DNA from: Acidobacteriota bacterium
GTDB taxonomy: Bacteria > Acidobacteriota > Terriglobia > Bryobacterales > Bryobacteraceae
Length of the DNA: 60,470 bases
NCBI GenBank assembly: GCA_947470805.1
Contig: CANIVU010000051.1
Location: forward strand, 1-60,470
Reading direction: 5' to 3'
Shown: positions 26,252 through 34,865 of the stretch, one piece after another
How the letters are laid out: each line of letters starts with the position of its first letter
Position numbering within the stretch: position 1 is the stretch's first letter
Program-made: the position numbers and the translations under genes
The notes under the pieces: model-generated
The model's input: the letters and a program-made list of their open reading frames with translations, nothing else
Databases searched by the model: none
What the model was told of the DNA's origin: nothing

Positions 26252-26914
26252 GTGCTGCTCCGTGTCGACAATCTCTCCAAACGCTTTGGGCAGATCACCG
26301 CGCTCGAAAACGTCAGCTTCGAAATTCGCTCCGGCGAACTCCTCGGCCTCATCGGTCCCAACGGCGCCGGCAAGTCCACTCTCTTCGAATGCCTCGCCGG
26401 CCTCCTCCCCGCCGACACCGGCACCATCACCGCCCCCGAATCCCTCTTCTACATCCCCGACGGCATCGCCCCCTGGCCCGCCCAACCCCTCTCCTGGGCC
26501 CTCCAATTCGCCATCGACTACTTCGGTGGCAACCCCGCCCTCCTCCCCGAACTCACCGCCCAACTCGACCTCGCCCCCTTCCTCGCCCAACCCATCGGCG
26601 CCCTCTCCAAAGGCCAGCGCAAACGCGGTCTCCTCGCCCTCGGCCTCCTCACCCCGCAACCCCTGCTCATGATCGACGAACCCTTCGACGGCCTCGATCT
26701 CCGCCAGATGCGCGACGTCGCCGCCGTCCTCAAAACTCACGCCGCCCGCGGTCGCACCCTCTTCCTTTCCATCCACCAAATCGCCGATGCCGCCCGCTTC
26801 TGCGACCGCTTCATTCTCTTGAGTAACGGCCGGGTCCGCGCCGAAGGCACCCTCGCCGAACTCGCCACCGCCCCGGGACAGACCCTCGAGGAGGTCTTCC
26901 TTGCCCTCACCTAG
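26252..26914 (+). CDS. ABC transporter ATP-binding protein (ABC-2 type)
   Basis: ABC ATPase of about 220 residues if the GTG at 26252 is the start (a GTG at 26219 would add 11). Motifs are Walker A GPNGAGKST, signature LSKGQRKR, Walker B LLMIDEPFDGLD and H-loop IHQ (FLSIHQIADAARF). It is slightly shorter than average and lacks part of the Q-loop region (IPDGIAPW follows the first strand). It pairs with the permease gene that overlaps its end by 14 bases, forming an ABC-2 exporter. The substrate is unknown. Confidence 0.88.
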   Translation: MLLRVDNLSKRFGQITALENVSFEIRSGELLGLIGPNGAGKSTLFECLAGLLPADTGTITAPESLFYIPDGIAPWPAQPLSWALQFAIDYFGGNPALLPELTAQLDLAPFLAQPIGALSKGQRKRGLLALGLLTPQPLLMIDEPFDGLDLRQMRDVAAVLKTHAARGRTLFLSIHQIADAARFCDRFILLSNGRVRAEGTLAELATAPGQTLEEVFLALT

Positions 26915-28199
26915 CCGCGCCCTTCTCCACAAGGAATGGCGCGAACTCCTCGCCTCCCGCGCGTGGTGGCTCCTGCTGCTTCTCATCGGCCCGCTCACCG
27001 GCATGTCCTTCATCGCCGCCGTCAACACCTACGCCGAAGTTTCCGCCGCGGCCGGCGAAACCCTCACCCCTCTCTCCGGCATCTGGGCCCCCACCGGCAG
27101 CGCCTGCGAACTCGTCGCCGTCTTCCTCCTCCCCTTCGTCGTTATCCGCATCGTCGGCGCGGACCGCCAATCCGGCGCCCTCAAGCTCGAACTCCAACGC
27201 CCCCAATCCCGCCTCACCCGCATCGCCGCCAAATCCGCCATCGCCCTCGCCGGCTGGGCCGTCGCCCTGCTCCCGCTCCTCGCCGCCGCCGCCCTCTGGC
27301 GCAGCTACGGCGGCCACATCCACCCGTCCGATCTCCTCGTCCTCCTCACCGGCCACCTGCTCAACGGCGGCCTCACCATCGCCCTCGCGGCCGCCGCCAC
27401 TTCCCTCGCCGAACACCCCTCCACCGCCGCCATCCTCACCCTCTCGGTCACCGTCGGCACCTGGATCATCACCTTCTTCGCCGCCCTCCGCGGCGGCCTC
27501 TGGGAACGCATCGCCGCCTACACTCCCGCCGCCGTCGTCGCCGAATTCCAACACGGCCTCCTCTCCCTCCCCACCCTCCTCGTCTCCCTCACCCTCCTCC
27601 TCGCCGGCCTCACCCTCGCGGCCGTCTGGCAACCCCTCGGCACCCGCACCAGCCGCAAACTCCAACAAACCGCCGCCCTGGGCCTTATCACCGCTCTCGC
27701 CCTCTTCCTCGCCGTCCAAACCCATCAAAGCTGGGACCTCTCCGAGAACCGCGCCAACTCCTTCCCCCTCGCCGATGAACTCGCCCTCCGCTCCCTCCCG
27801 CAGCCCCTCAAAATCACCGCCCGCCTCGCCCCCGAAGACGGCCGCCGTGTCGATCTCGAACGCAACGCCTTCTCCAAACTCCGCCGCCTGCTCCCCAACG
27901 TCGAAATCGAATTCCAATCCGCCACCGCCACCGGCCTCTTCGAACAAGCCGCCGCCGGCTACGGCGAAATCACCTACGCCTACAACGGCCGCAGTGAAAC
28001 CAACCGTGTCGCCACCGCCGAAGGCGTCCTCGAATCCATCTACGCCGTCACCGGTCTCCAACCCGCCAACCTCCCCGAAATCCCCTTCCGCGGCCACCCC
28101 CTCGCGGTAACCCCAACCGGTGCCGGAGCGTTATTCTATTTACTGTGGCCCGGCTTGACCCTGCTATGCGGAGTCTACGTCCGCCGGCGTTTCCAATAA
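26901..28199 (+). CDS. ABC-2 permease with a GldG-like C-terminal domain
   Basis: Protein of 432 residues that starts at a TTG (26901) within the ATPase gene. Residues 1-270 hold about seven membrane segments of the ABC-2/GldF type. Residues about 275-400 resemble the start of the GldG/ABC_transp_aux periplasmic domain (WDLSENRANSFPLADELALR, followed by LKITARLAPEDGRRVDLERN), and a final membrane segment (ALFYLLWPGLTLLCGVYVRR) closes the protein. In Bacteroidota, GldF and GldG are separate; here a shortened GldG-like part is fused to the permease. The system may export or remodel surface material rather than drive gliding. Confidence 0.82.
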   Translation: MPSPSRALLHKEWRELLASRAWWLLLLLIGPLTGMSFIAAVNTYAEVSAAAGETLTPLSGIWAPTGSACELVAVFLLPFVVIRIVGADRQSGALKLELQRPQSRLTRIAAKSAIALAGWAVALLPLLAAAALWRSYGGHIHPSDLLVLLTGHLLNGGLTIALAAAATSLAEHPSTAAILTLSVTVGTWIITFFAALRGGLWERIAAYTPAAVVAEFQHGLLSLPTLLVSLTLLLAGLTLAAVWQPLGTRTSRKLQQTAALGLITALALFLAVQTHQSWDLSENRANSFPLADELALRSLPQPLKITARLAPEDGRRVDLERNAFSKLRRLLPNVEIEFQSATATGLFEQAAAGYGEITYAYNGRSETNRVATAEGVLESIYAVTGLQPANLPEIPFRGHPLAVTPTGAGALFYLLWPGLTLLCGVYVRRRFQ

Positions 28200-28222
28200 T
28201 CTCTAGTTCCAAAAGGGTCCAC

Positions 28223-29005
28223 ATGAAAGTTCTCTTTGTCGCGGCCGCCGCGTTCCTGGCTCTTCCCCTCCTGTCCGCCGAAAAGAAGATCGATCTCTCC
28301 AAGGAAACCCCAGGAAAAACGCCCAAATCCTTCCTCCCCATGGTCGGCACCTGGGTCGTCGCCGCCGATGGCGCCGACAAGGTCATCATGGTCGATGGCC
28401 GCCCTTGGGTCGCCAGCAAGGACAACCCCACCAAGCTCCTTCTCCAAAGCGCCCGCAAGCTCTACGGCACCGCCAACGAAGAGCTCATGGACAACGCCAA
28501 ACAGTTCGCCTACTTCCCCGTCGCCGTCCTCAACGGCGTCGACAACTTCGCCAACGGCACCCTCTCCGTCAAGTTCAAAACCGTCGGTGGCGATGCTGAC
28601 CGCTGCTCCGGCATCCTCTTCAACGTCAAACCCAACGGCGATTGGCTCTCCGTCCGCTACAACGACACCGAAAACAACATCGCCTTCTGGGAGTTCCACA
28701 ACGGCATCCGCCGCCCCCTCAAGTTCAGCGATCGCGCCAAGCCCTTCCCCCTCGATCGCGCCGCCTGGCACGAACTTAAACTCACCATCGATGGCGCCAA
28801 TCTCCGCGCCTATCTGAACGGTGCCCTCGCCCTCGAATACACCCTCGGTAGCGAACCCCAGCCCGGCCGCAAAGGCCCGCCCCACGCCGACCTCTACCCG
28901 AAGAACAACCCCGTCCTCCGCCCCCCCGTCGCCGGCAAAATCGGGCTCTGGTCCAAAACCGATAGCACCAGCTATTTCAAGGACTACACCGTCGACGCCC
29001 ACTAA
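28223..29005 (+). CDS. Secreted LamG/DUF1080-like protein
   Basis: Protein of 260 residues from the ATG at 28223; the frame is open upstream without a leader. The signal peptide MKVLFVAAAAFLALPLLSA is cleaved before EKK. The rest is a beta-sandwich with DNFANGTLSVKFKTVGG, RCSGILFNVKPNGDWLSVRY, DRAAWHELKLTIDGANLRAY and GLWSKTDSTSYFKDYTV, the pattern of glycoside-hydrolase-16-like/DUF1080 folds that bind or cleave sugars. It lies three bases before the TonB-receptor gene, so the two probably act together at the cell surface. Confidence 0.8.
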   Translation: MKVLFVAAAAFLALPLLSAEKKIDLSKETPGKTPKSFLPMVGTWVVAADGADKVIMVDGRPWVASKDNPTKLLLQSARKLYGTANEELMDNAKQFAYFPVAVLNGVDNFANGTLSVKFKTVGGDADRCSGILFNVKPNGDWLSVRYNDTENNIAFWEFHNGIRRPLKFSDRAKPFPLDRAAWHELKLTIDGANLRAYLNGALALEYTLGSEPQPGRKGPPHADLYPKNNPVLRPPVAGKIGLWSKTDSTSYFKDYTVDAH

Positions 29006-29008
29006 CCC

Positions 29009-31964
29009 ATGAAGCGTCTTGTCATCCTGCTCGCGGTAACTGCCGCGCTGGCCCAATCCCCCAACACCGCCTCCCTCATCGTCCTCGTGCAGGACCCCGC
29101 CGGCCAGCTCGTCCGCGACGCCCAAATCACCATCGCCAACTCCGCCACCGGCGCCGCCCGCACTGCCCTCACCGCCGCCGATGGCGCCGTCACCCTCCCC
29201 GCTCTCCCCCTATACCCTCTCCGTTTCCAAGTCCGGCTTCGCCACCGAAGAACGCCCCAATATCTCCCTCCGAGCCGGCGAAACCGCCACTCTCCGCGTT
29301 AAACTCGCCGTCGGCACAGCCAAGGCCGAAGTCACCGTCTTCGGCACCGTCGAAGGCGTCCGCGCCGACCCCCAGCTCGGCCAGCGTCTCGATTCCGCCC
29401 GCGTCGACCAAACCCCCATCCTCGGCCGAAAAGTAACTTCTCTCCCTCTCCTCAACGCTGCCTTCCGCCAGGCCAAAGGCACCGGCGACCTCTTCGTCAA
29501 CGCCACCTATTTCGTCACCGGCGTCGGCGGCCGCCGCCAGTCCACCGTCACCCTTGATGGCGCCAATAACGACGAAGCCTGGGGCCGCCAAACCATGATT
29601 GCCACCGTCCCCGTCGGTGCCATCCAGGAAATGACCGTCCTCTCCAACGCCTTCTCCTCCGAGTTCGGCTGGACCTCCGGCCCCGCCATCAACATCGTCA
29701 CCAAATCCGGCACCAACGAGCTCCACGGCGAAGCCCTCTACATGAACCGCCCCGGCGCCATGCAGTCCAGCTCGCTCTCCACCAAAGGCTACTGCCCGCC
29801 CTCCGTCCCCTCCTGCGTCACCCCGTCCAGCCTCTCCTACATCAGCCCCGTCAACATTCCCGATTCGCTCCAACAGCTCTCCGGCTCCGCCGGCGGCGCG
29901 CTCGTCAAGGACCGAACCTTCCTCTTCGCCACCGCCGATTACACCCGCCAGAACCGCACCGCCTTCCTCTCCTCCACCCTCCCCGCCTTCGTCCTCCCCA
30001 CCGATGGCCGCCTCGATGTCACCGGCCACTACCGCCAGGCCCTCGTCAACACCCGTCTCGATCACAAACTCACCACCCGCCAAACCCTCATGCTCCGCGC
30101 CAATATGGACCGGTTCTATGACGACAACCCGCAGGACGCCGTCGGCGGCACCAACGCCCCCTCCGTCGCCCGCAAATACTCCCGCCAGTCCTGGACCACC
30201 CAGGCCAACCATACCGCCGTCCTCTCCCCCAATCTCCTCAACGAATTCCGCTTCGCCTTTCTCAATGGCGACCCCGTCACCCAGTGGGAAGCCAAAAATC
30301 TCTCCACCTCCTACACCCGCGCCGGCGCCGTCCCCTTCACCACCGGCCAGTCCCGCGCCGCCAGTCTCTACGGCCGCCAGGCCCAATTCGCCGACACCCT
30401 CTCCTTCACCCGAGGCCGCCACAATCTTCGCCTCGGCGGCAGCCTCATCCGCCATACCTCCGGCGGCTTCGGCAGTGAACCTGGCACCGCCATCCTCGGC
30501 ACCTTCACCTTCCGCAACACCACCACCGCGCCGCTCAACCAACTAACGCTCACCGACGTCCAGCAGTACACCCAACCCATCGATTTCGGCGTCAACCGCT
30601 ACGATCTCTCCCAGTGGCTCGTCACCGGCTTCGTCCAGGATTCCATCCGCCTCCGTTCCGATCTCACCCTCGACCTCGGCCTCCGCTACGACCATCAAAC
30701 CCTCACCCAGGCCAACGCCAACATCGCCCCCCGCGCCGGCTTCGGCTGGCGTCCCCTCGGCAACGCCCGCCTCTCCATCCGCGGCGGCTATGGCATGTAC
30801 TACACCCAGATCCGCTCCAACCTCGTCGCCGGCGCGCTCGTCAACGGGCTCGACGGCCTCACCACCTACACCGCCGTCCCCGGCCAGTTCGGCTTCCCCA
30901 GCTGCCTCACCGGTGCCTGCCTCCCGTTGGCCTTCGATCCCAAGACCCTCCCTCCCTCCCAACTCCCCGCGCGCGACATCACCATCCGCGCCGGCCAGCG
31001 TGCGTTCTATCAATCGCAGTTCACCCGCTACGGCCTCAACTTCGACCGTCTGCCCAACTACCCCACTGAACTCGTCAACCCCCGCAGCCAGGTCCTCTCC
31101 ATCGGTGCCGAACGCGAACTCGCCAAAGGCCTCTTCCTCGCCGCTGATTACGTCCGCCAGCACGTCTCCAACCTCGAACGCACCATCGATCTCAACGCCC
31201 CCTCCGTCTTCGATCGCAGTGCCCCCGGCCAAACCCGCCCCGTCGCCGCCGCCAACCTCACCCGCCCCGTCCTCCCCGTCAACGGCGGCATCCGCCAGGT
31301 CAACGTGCTGACCAATCTGGGCCTGGCCGACTACAACGCCCTCCAAACCCAGTTCACCTACCGCGGCAGCCGTCGCCTGTACGCCGCCGTCAGCTATACC
31401 CTTTCAAAAGCCACCAACACTAGCGAGCCCGACGGCAACGGCGTCGGCCCCAACGAGAGCAACCTCGTCGCCCTCGGCGAAGTCGAACGCGGCCCCAGCC
31501 TGCTCGATCAGCGCCACCGTGCCGTCGTCACCTTCAGCTACCAGCTCCCCCTGCGCATCTCCGCCGGCACCGTCTCCCAGTTCGCCTCCGCCCGGCCCTT
31601 CACCGTCACCACCGGCATCGATAACAACGGCGACGGCATCAACAACGATCGCCCCGTCGTCAACGGCCGCATCCTCCCCAAATCCGCCTTCCGCTCCACC
31701 CCCACCGCCGATGTCGGCCTCTTCGTCGAAAGCCGCCTACACACCTCCGAACGCTCCACCCTCCTGCTCCGACTGGAAGGCTTCAACCTCTTCAACCACG
31801 GCAACTTCCTCGGCCGCGGCCAAACCGTCTATGGCGATGCCGTCGCCCCCGCCCCCACCTTCGGCCAGCTGGCCCCCGTAGGCACGACGCCCAACGCCAT
31901 CCCAGCCTTCGCCAATATCGATCCGCCGCGCATGTTCCAGCTTCAGCTCCGCTGGCTCTTCTAA
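29009..31964 (+). pseudogene. TonB-dependent receptor, Oar-like, with one frameshift
   Basis: Two overlapping frames together encode one receptor of about 985 residues. Frame one, from ATG 29009, supplies the signal peptide (MKRLVILLAVTAALAQ) and most of the carboxypeptidase-regulatory domain (LIVLVQDPAGQLVRDAQITI). Frame two continues YTLSVSKSGFATEERPNISL, then a plug (VTSLPLLNAAF, INIVTKSGTNELHGEALYMN) and a barrel ending PRMFQLQLRWLF. The switch falls in a run of five C at 29206-29210; removing one C restores the frame. It could be a true inactivating mutation, a sequencing error or phase variation. The receptor would import a ligand, possibly sugar, linked to the secreted protein upstream. 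Confidence 0.88.
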
Positions 31965-32023
31965 CCGCCGGTCTCCACGTAACACTTCTCCGGTTTGGAT
32001 ACTCTAAAGAACCAGGCAACACC

Positions 32024-32512
32024 ATGAAGAAACTCCTCCTCCTGCTCGTCCTCGCCGTCGCCGGCTTCTGGCTCTACCGCTCCATCAGCCACAAGGACGA
32101 AGCCCCGCAATCCGTCCCCGTCGCCGCCAGCCCCAACAAAGCCATCCCCCAGAAGGAAGCCACCGCCGGCTCGTCGCTCAACGCCGCCTTTCCCAAATCC
32201 AACGGCGATTTCGTCGTCCGTTTCACCCAGGAAAAGGACGGATTCTCCCAAGCCGAACTCCTCAAAGGCCCCGTCAAAATGGCCACCCTTTCCATCTCCG
32301 ACACCGCCGCCAACCCCTCCGCGCGCGACAAGTTCAAAACCTCCACCAAGAAGATCGCCGCCCACCCCGCCGCCGCCGTCGGCGCCCAAGGCACCGCCCT
32401 CCTCGTAGCCGACCGCTACCAGGTCCAGGTCCGCTCCCTCGTGCAAACCTTCTCCGCCGCCGACCGCGAAGCCTGGCTCGAAAAGTTCAACCTCGCCGCC
32501 CTCAATAAATAG
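32024..32512 (+). CDS. Hypothetical protein with N-terminal membrane anchor
   Basis: Protein of 162 residues, not recognised. The hydrophobic N-terminus (MKKLLLLLVLAVAGFWLYRS) is a signal anchor with no clear cleavage site, followed by a Lys/Ala/Pro-rich linker and a region of about 90 residues with beta strands (GDFVVRFTQEKDGFSQAELL, LLVADRYQVQVRSL). It is probably a periplasmic, membrane-tethered protein. It follows the receptor by 60 bases and precedes the next gene by eight, so it may form a pair with it. Confidence 0.72.
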   Translation: MKKLLLLLVLAVAGFWLYRSISHKDEAPQSVPVAASPNKAIPQKEATAGSSLNAAFPKSNGDFVVRFTQEKDGFSQAELLKGPVKMATLSISDTAANPSARDKFKTSTKKIAAHPAAAVGAQGTALLVADRYQVQVRSLVQTFSAADREAWLEKFNLAALNK

Positions 32513-32520
32513 GAACCCCC

Positions 32521-33372
32521 ATGTCTGATTCCATCGATCAAATCATCGACTCCCTCCCCCAATCCGGGCTCACCGTCCGCGCCCTCGGTGCGCTCGATTA
32601 CATCGTCCCCGGCTCCTGGGAAAACTTGACCGGCTTCGACAACTCCATCCAGCACATCACCGGCGAATCCGATCCCGACATGGTCGCCCGCATCCGCGCC
32701 CGTGCCCTCGAACTCTTCAACGATCCGTCGCAGGGCTACCAGCGCGCCCTCTACCTCTACCGCCTCGCCGACCAAGTCGATTCCAAAGTCGGTCTCGCCG
32801 CCCTCGCCCACAAAGCTGGCGAATCCTTCAGCCTCCTCTCCTTCCTCGACCGCATCACCCCCTCCCCCGAAAAGGCCCAGCTCGCCGACCTCGCCATGAA
32901 AGTCGTCGTCGAATCCGTCGCCTTCTGCTCCCTGAACGGCTTCCCCGGGGATAGCGTCAGCGACTTCGCCGCCGCCGTCGGGTCGTTTGAAAAGACCAAT
33001 CTCATCCGCATGTCGTCCATCATCGTCTTCGACGGCCTCATCCCCCTCGGCCCCGATTTCGCCCGTAAACTCACCGAAATCGATCTCTCCGCCATCGAAG
33101 ACAACGCCCTCTACCAGCGCCTCCGCGGCTACGTCCCGGAGAACGTAGTGGACATCGTCAACGGCGCCGCCGGCTCCCTCGGCGACTTCGCCGCCAACCA
33201 CGGCATCACCCTCGAAAACTCCCTCGGTCGCCTCAACGGCATCATCGAGTTCTCCGACGACAAGCTCGACTACCTCGCTGCCCTCCTCGACATGAGCGTC
33301 AACTACATGGAGCACACCGGCGCCCAATCCGTCGCCCGCAGCCTCATCGAACGCGCCGTTGGCGAAGTCTAG
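32521..33372 (+). CDS. Hypothetical all-helical cytoplasmic protein
   Basis: Protein of 283 residues, not recognised. It has no signal peptide or membrane helix, is acidic, and appears almost wholly alpha-helical, with conserved-looking segments YIVPGSWENLTGFDNSIQHI, GFPGDSVSDFAAAVGSF and RLRGYVPENVVDIVNGA. It starts eight bases after the membrane-anchored protein with an AGGA site, so the two are probably co-translated. Function unknown. Confidence 0.8.
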   Translation: MSDSIDQIIDSLPQSGLTVRALGALDYIVPGSWENLTGFDNSIQHITGESDPDMVARIRARALELFNDPSQGYQRALYLYRLADQVDSKVGLAALAHKAGESFSLLSFLDRITPSPEKAQLADLAMKVVVESVAFCSLNGFPGDSVSDFAAAVGSFEKTNLIRMSSIIVFDGLIPLGPDFARKLTEIDLSAIEDNALYQRLRGYVPENVVDIVNGAAGSLGDFAANHGITLENSLGRLNGIIEFSDDKLDYLAALLDMSVNYMEHTGAQSVARSLIERAVGEV

Positions 33373-33407
33373 TCCTAACGCGCGCCACCTCAGCGCGCAG
33401 CGGTACC

Positions 33408-33479
33408 TCAAAAACCCAGATCCACCCGCAGCCGCACCCTGAAAATAGGCGCGAACGGATCTGCCGTGCCGCGCCGGCC
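33408..33479 (-). pseudogene. Possible C-terminal scrap of an outer-membrane protein gene
   Basis: A minus-strand frame ending at a TGA (33408-33410) reads DPFAPIFRVRLRVDLGF, a typical alternating final barrel strand with terminal Phe. It is interrupted upstream by a stop within about 25 codons. It may be a remnant; chance cannot be excluded. Confidence 0.3.
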
Positions 33480-33506
33480 TCATGCCACTGCCAACGCGGC
33501 AGCAGC

Positions 33507-34865
33507 CTAAGCCAATATGCCCTTCACCACCACGCCGTGCACATCCGTCAACCGGAAGTCACGCCCCGCGTGCCGGTACGTCAGCCGCGTGTGATCGATC
33601 CCCAGCAGGTGCAGAATCGTCGCGTGGAAGTCGTGGAAGTGCACCATATCCTTCGCCACCGTCGCGCCGTACTCGTCGCTCTCGCCATAGGTAATCCCCG
33701 GCTTCACACCGCCGCCAGCCATCCACGACGTAAACGCCGGCGCGTGATGCTCGCGCCCAATACCATCGGCCTTCGCCAAAAACGGCGTCCGTCCAAACTC
33801 CGATGTCCACACCACCAGCGTGTCGTCCAACATCCCGCGGGACTGCAAATCGCGCAACAACGCCGCAATCGGTTGATCCACGTTCTTCGCCATTCCCACA
33901 TGCGTCATGATGTCGAAGTGCGCGTCCCAGTTCTTGTTTAAGTCCGATCCCGAATCAATCAGTTCGATGAACCGCACTCCGCGTTCGGCCATTCGCCGCG
34001 CCACCAAACACTGCCACGCAAACCCCTTCGTCGAACCCCGCTCAAGCCCATACAGCTTCAACGTCGCGTCCGTCTCCTTCGATAGGTCGAACACCTCCGG
34101 CGCCTCGGTCTGCATGCCGTAAGCCGTTTCGAGCGAACGCACGCGCGCCGCCAAATTGCCATCGGACTCCCGCCCACGCAAATGCCGCCGATTGAACTCG
34201 GCCAATAGATCCAGTTCCCGTCGCTGCAACTCCGGCGTCGCCGCCCGCCGCGTCATGTTCGGAATCGGTTCCCCGCCCGGCACCACGCGCATTCCCTGGT
34301 GCGCCGCCGGCAGAAAGTCGGATCCCCAAATCTGCCCTCCCCCATAGGGCAGATGGGGAGCAATCACAACAAACGAAGGCAGGTTCTTGTTGAACGTGCC
34401 CAGCCCATAGCTCACCCACGATCCAATCGAGGGCCGTGAAAAATTGTTCTGCCCGGCATGAATCCCCAGCGTCGCCCCAAAGTGGTCCCCGTCGTCGTTC
34501 TTCATGGAGCGAATCACCGTCAGCATATCCGCGCATTCGCCGACGTGCGGAAACAGTTCACTCACTTCCAGTCCGCTCTGCCCATACCTCTTGAACGCGA
34601 ACTTCGACTTCACCAGGAACTGCTTGTTTCGATAGGTCTTCCCATGATCAGCCGTCAGCTTTGGCTTCGGATCGAACGTATCGACGTGCGACACCCCTCC
34701 CGTCATATAGAGGAAAATCACCCGCTTCGTCTTGGCCGGAAAATGCGGCGGCTTCGGCGCCATCGGGTCGTCCGCGGGCGCCGCCATCATCTCGCTCATC
34801 AATCCCGGAAGGGCCAGGCCGGCTCCCGCCAGCGATCGAAGGGCAAAGCGTCGATTCGTCATCAT
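33507..34865 (-). CDS. DUF1501 (sulfatase-like) protein
   Basis: Protein of 452 residues starting at the ATG at 34865; the longer open frame is antisense noise. The leader NRRFALRSLAGAGLALPGL is Tat-like. The alkaline-phosphatase-like core contains VIFLYMTGGVSHVDTFDPKP, then PFVVIAPHLPYGG-type and TLVVWTSEFGRTPF segments, and ends with HATILHLLGIDHTRLTYRHA and GRDFRLTDVHG. DUF1501 proteins nearly always pair with PSD1-cytochrome genes, as here; the start overlaps the stop of that gene (TAATG), so they are translationally coupled. A role in extracellular polysaccharide or organic-sulfur use has been proposed for such pairs, without proof. Confidence 0.92.
   Translation of the reverse strand: MMTNRRFALRSLAGAGLALPGLMSEMMAAPADDPMAPKPPHFPAKTKRVIFLYMTGGVSHVDTFDPKPKLTADHGKTYRNKQFLVKSKFAFKRYGQSGLEVSELFPHVGECADMLTVIRSMKNDDGDHFGATLGIHAGQNNFSRPSIGSWVSYGLGTFNKNLPSFVVIAPHLPYGGGQIWGSDFLPAAHQGMRVVPGGEPIPNMTRRAATPELQRRELDLLAEFNRRHLRGRESDGNLAARVRSLETAYGMQTEAPEVFDLSKETDATLKLYGLERGSTKGFAWQCLVARRMAERGVRFIELIDSGSDLNKNWDAHFDIMTHVGMAKNVDQPIAALLRDLQSRGMLDDTLVVWTSEFGRTPFLAKADGIGREHHAPAFTSWMAGGGVKPGITYGESDEYGATVAKDMVHFHDFHATILHLLGIDHTRLTYRHAGRDFRLTDVHGVVVKGILA

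Noticed and set aside
26198-27028. N-terminal extension of the lyase-like protein
   Set aside because: Antisense to the ABC ATPase gene; GTG at 26197 has a ribosome site and leader.
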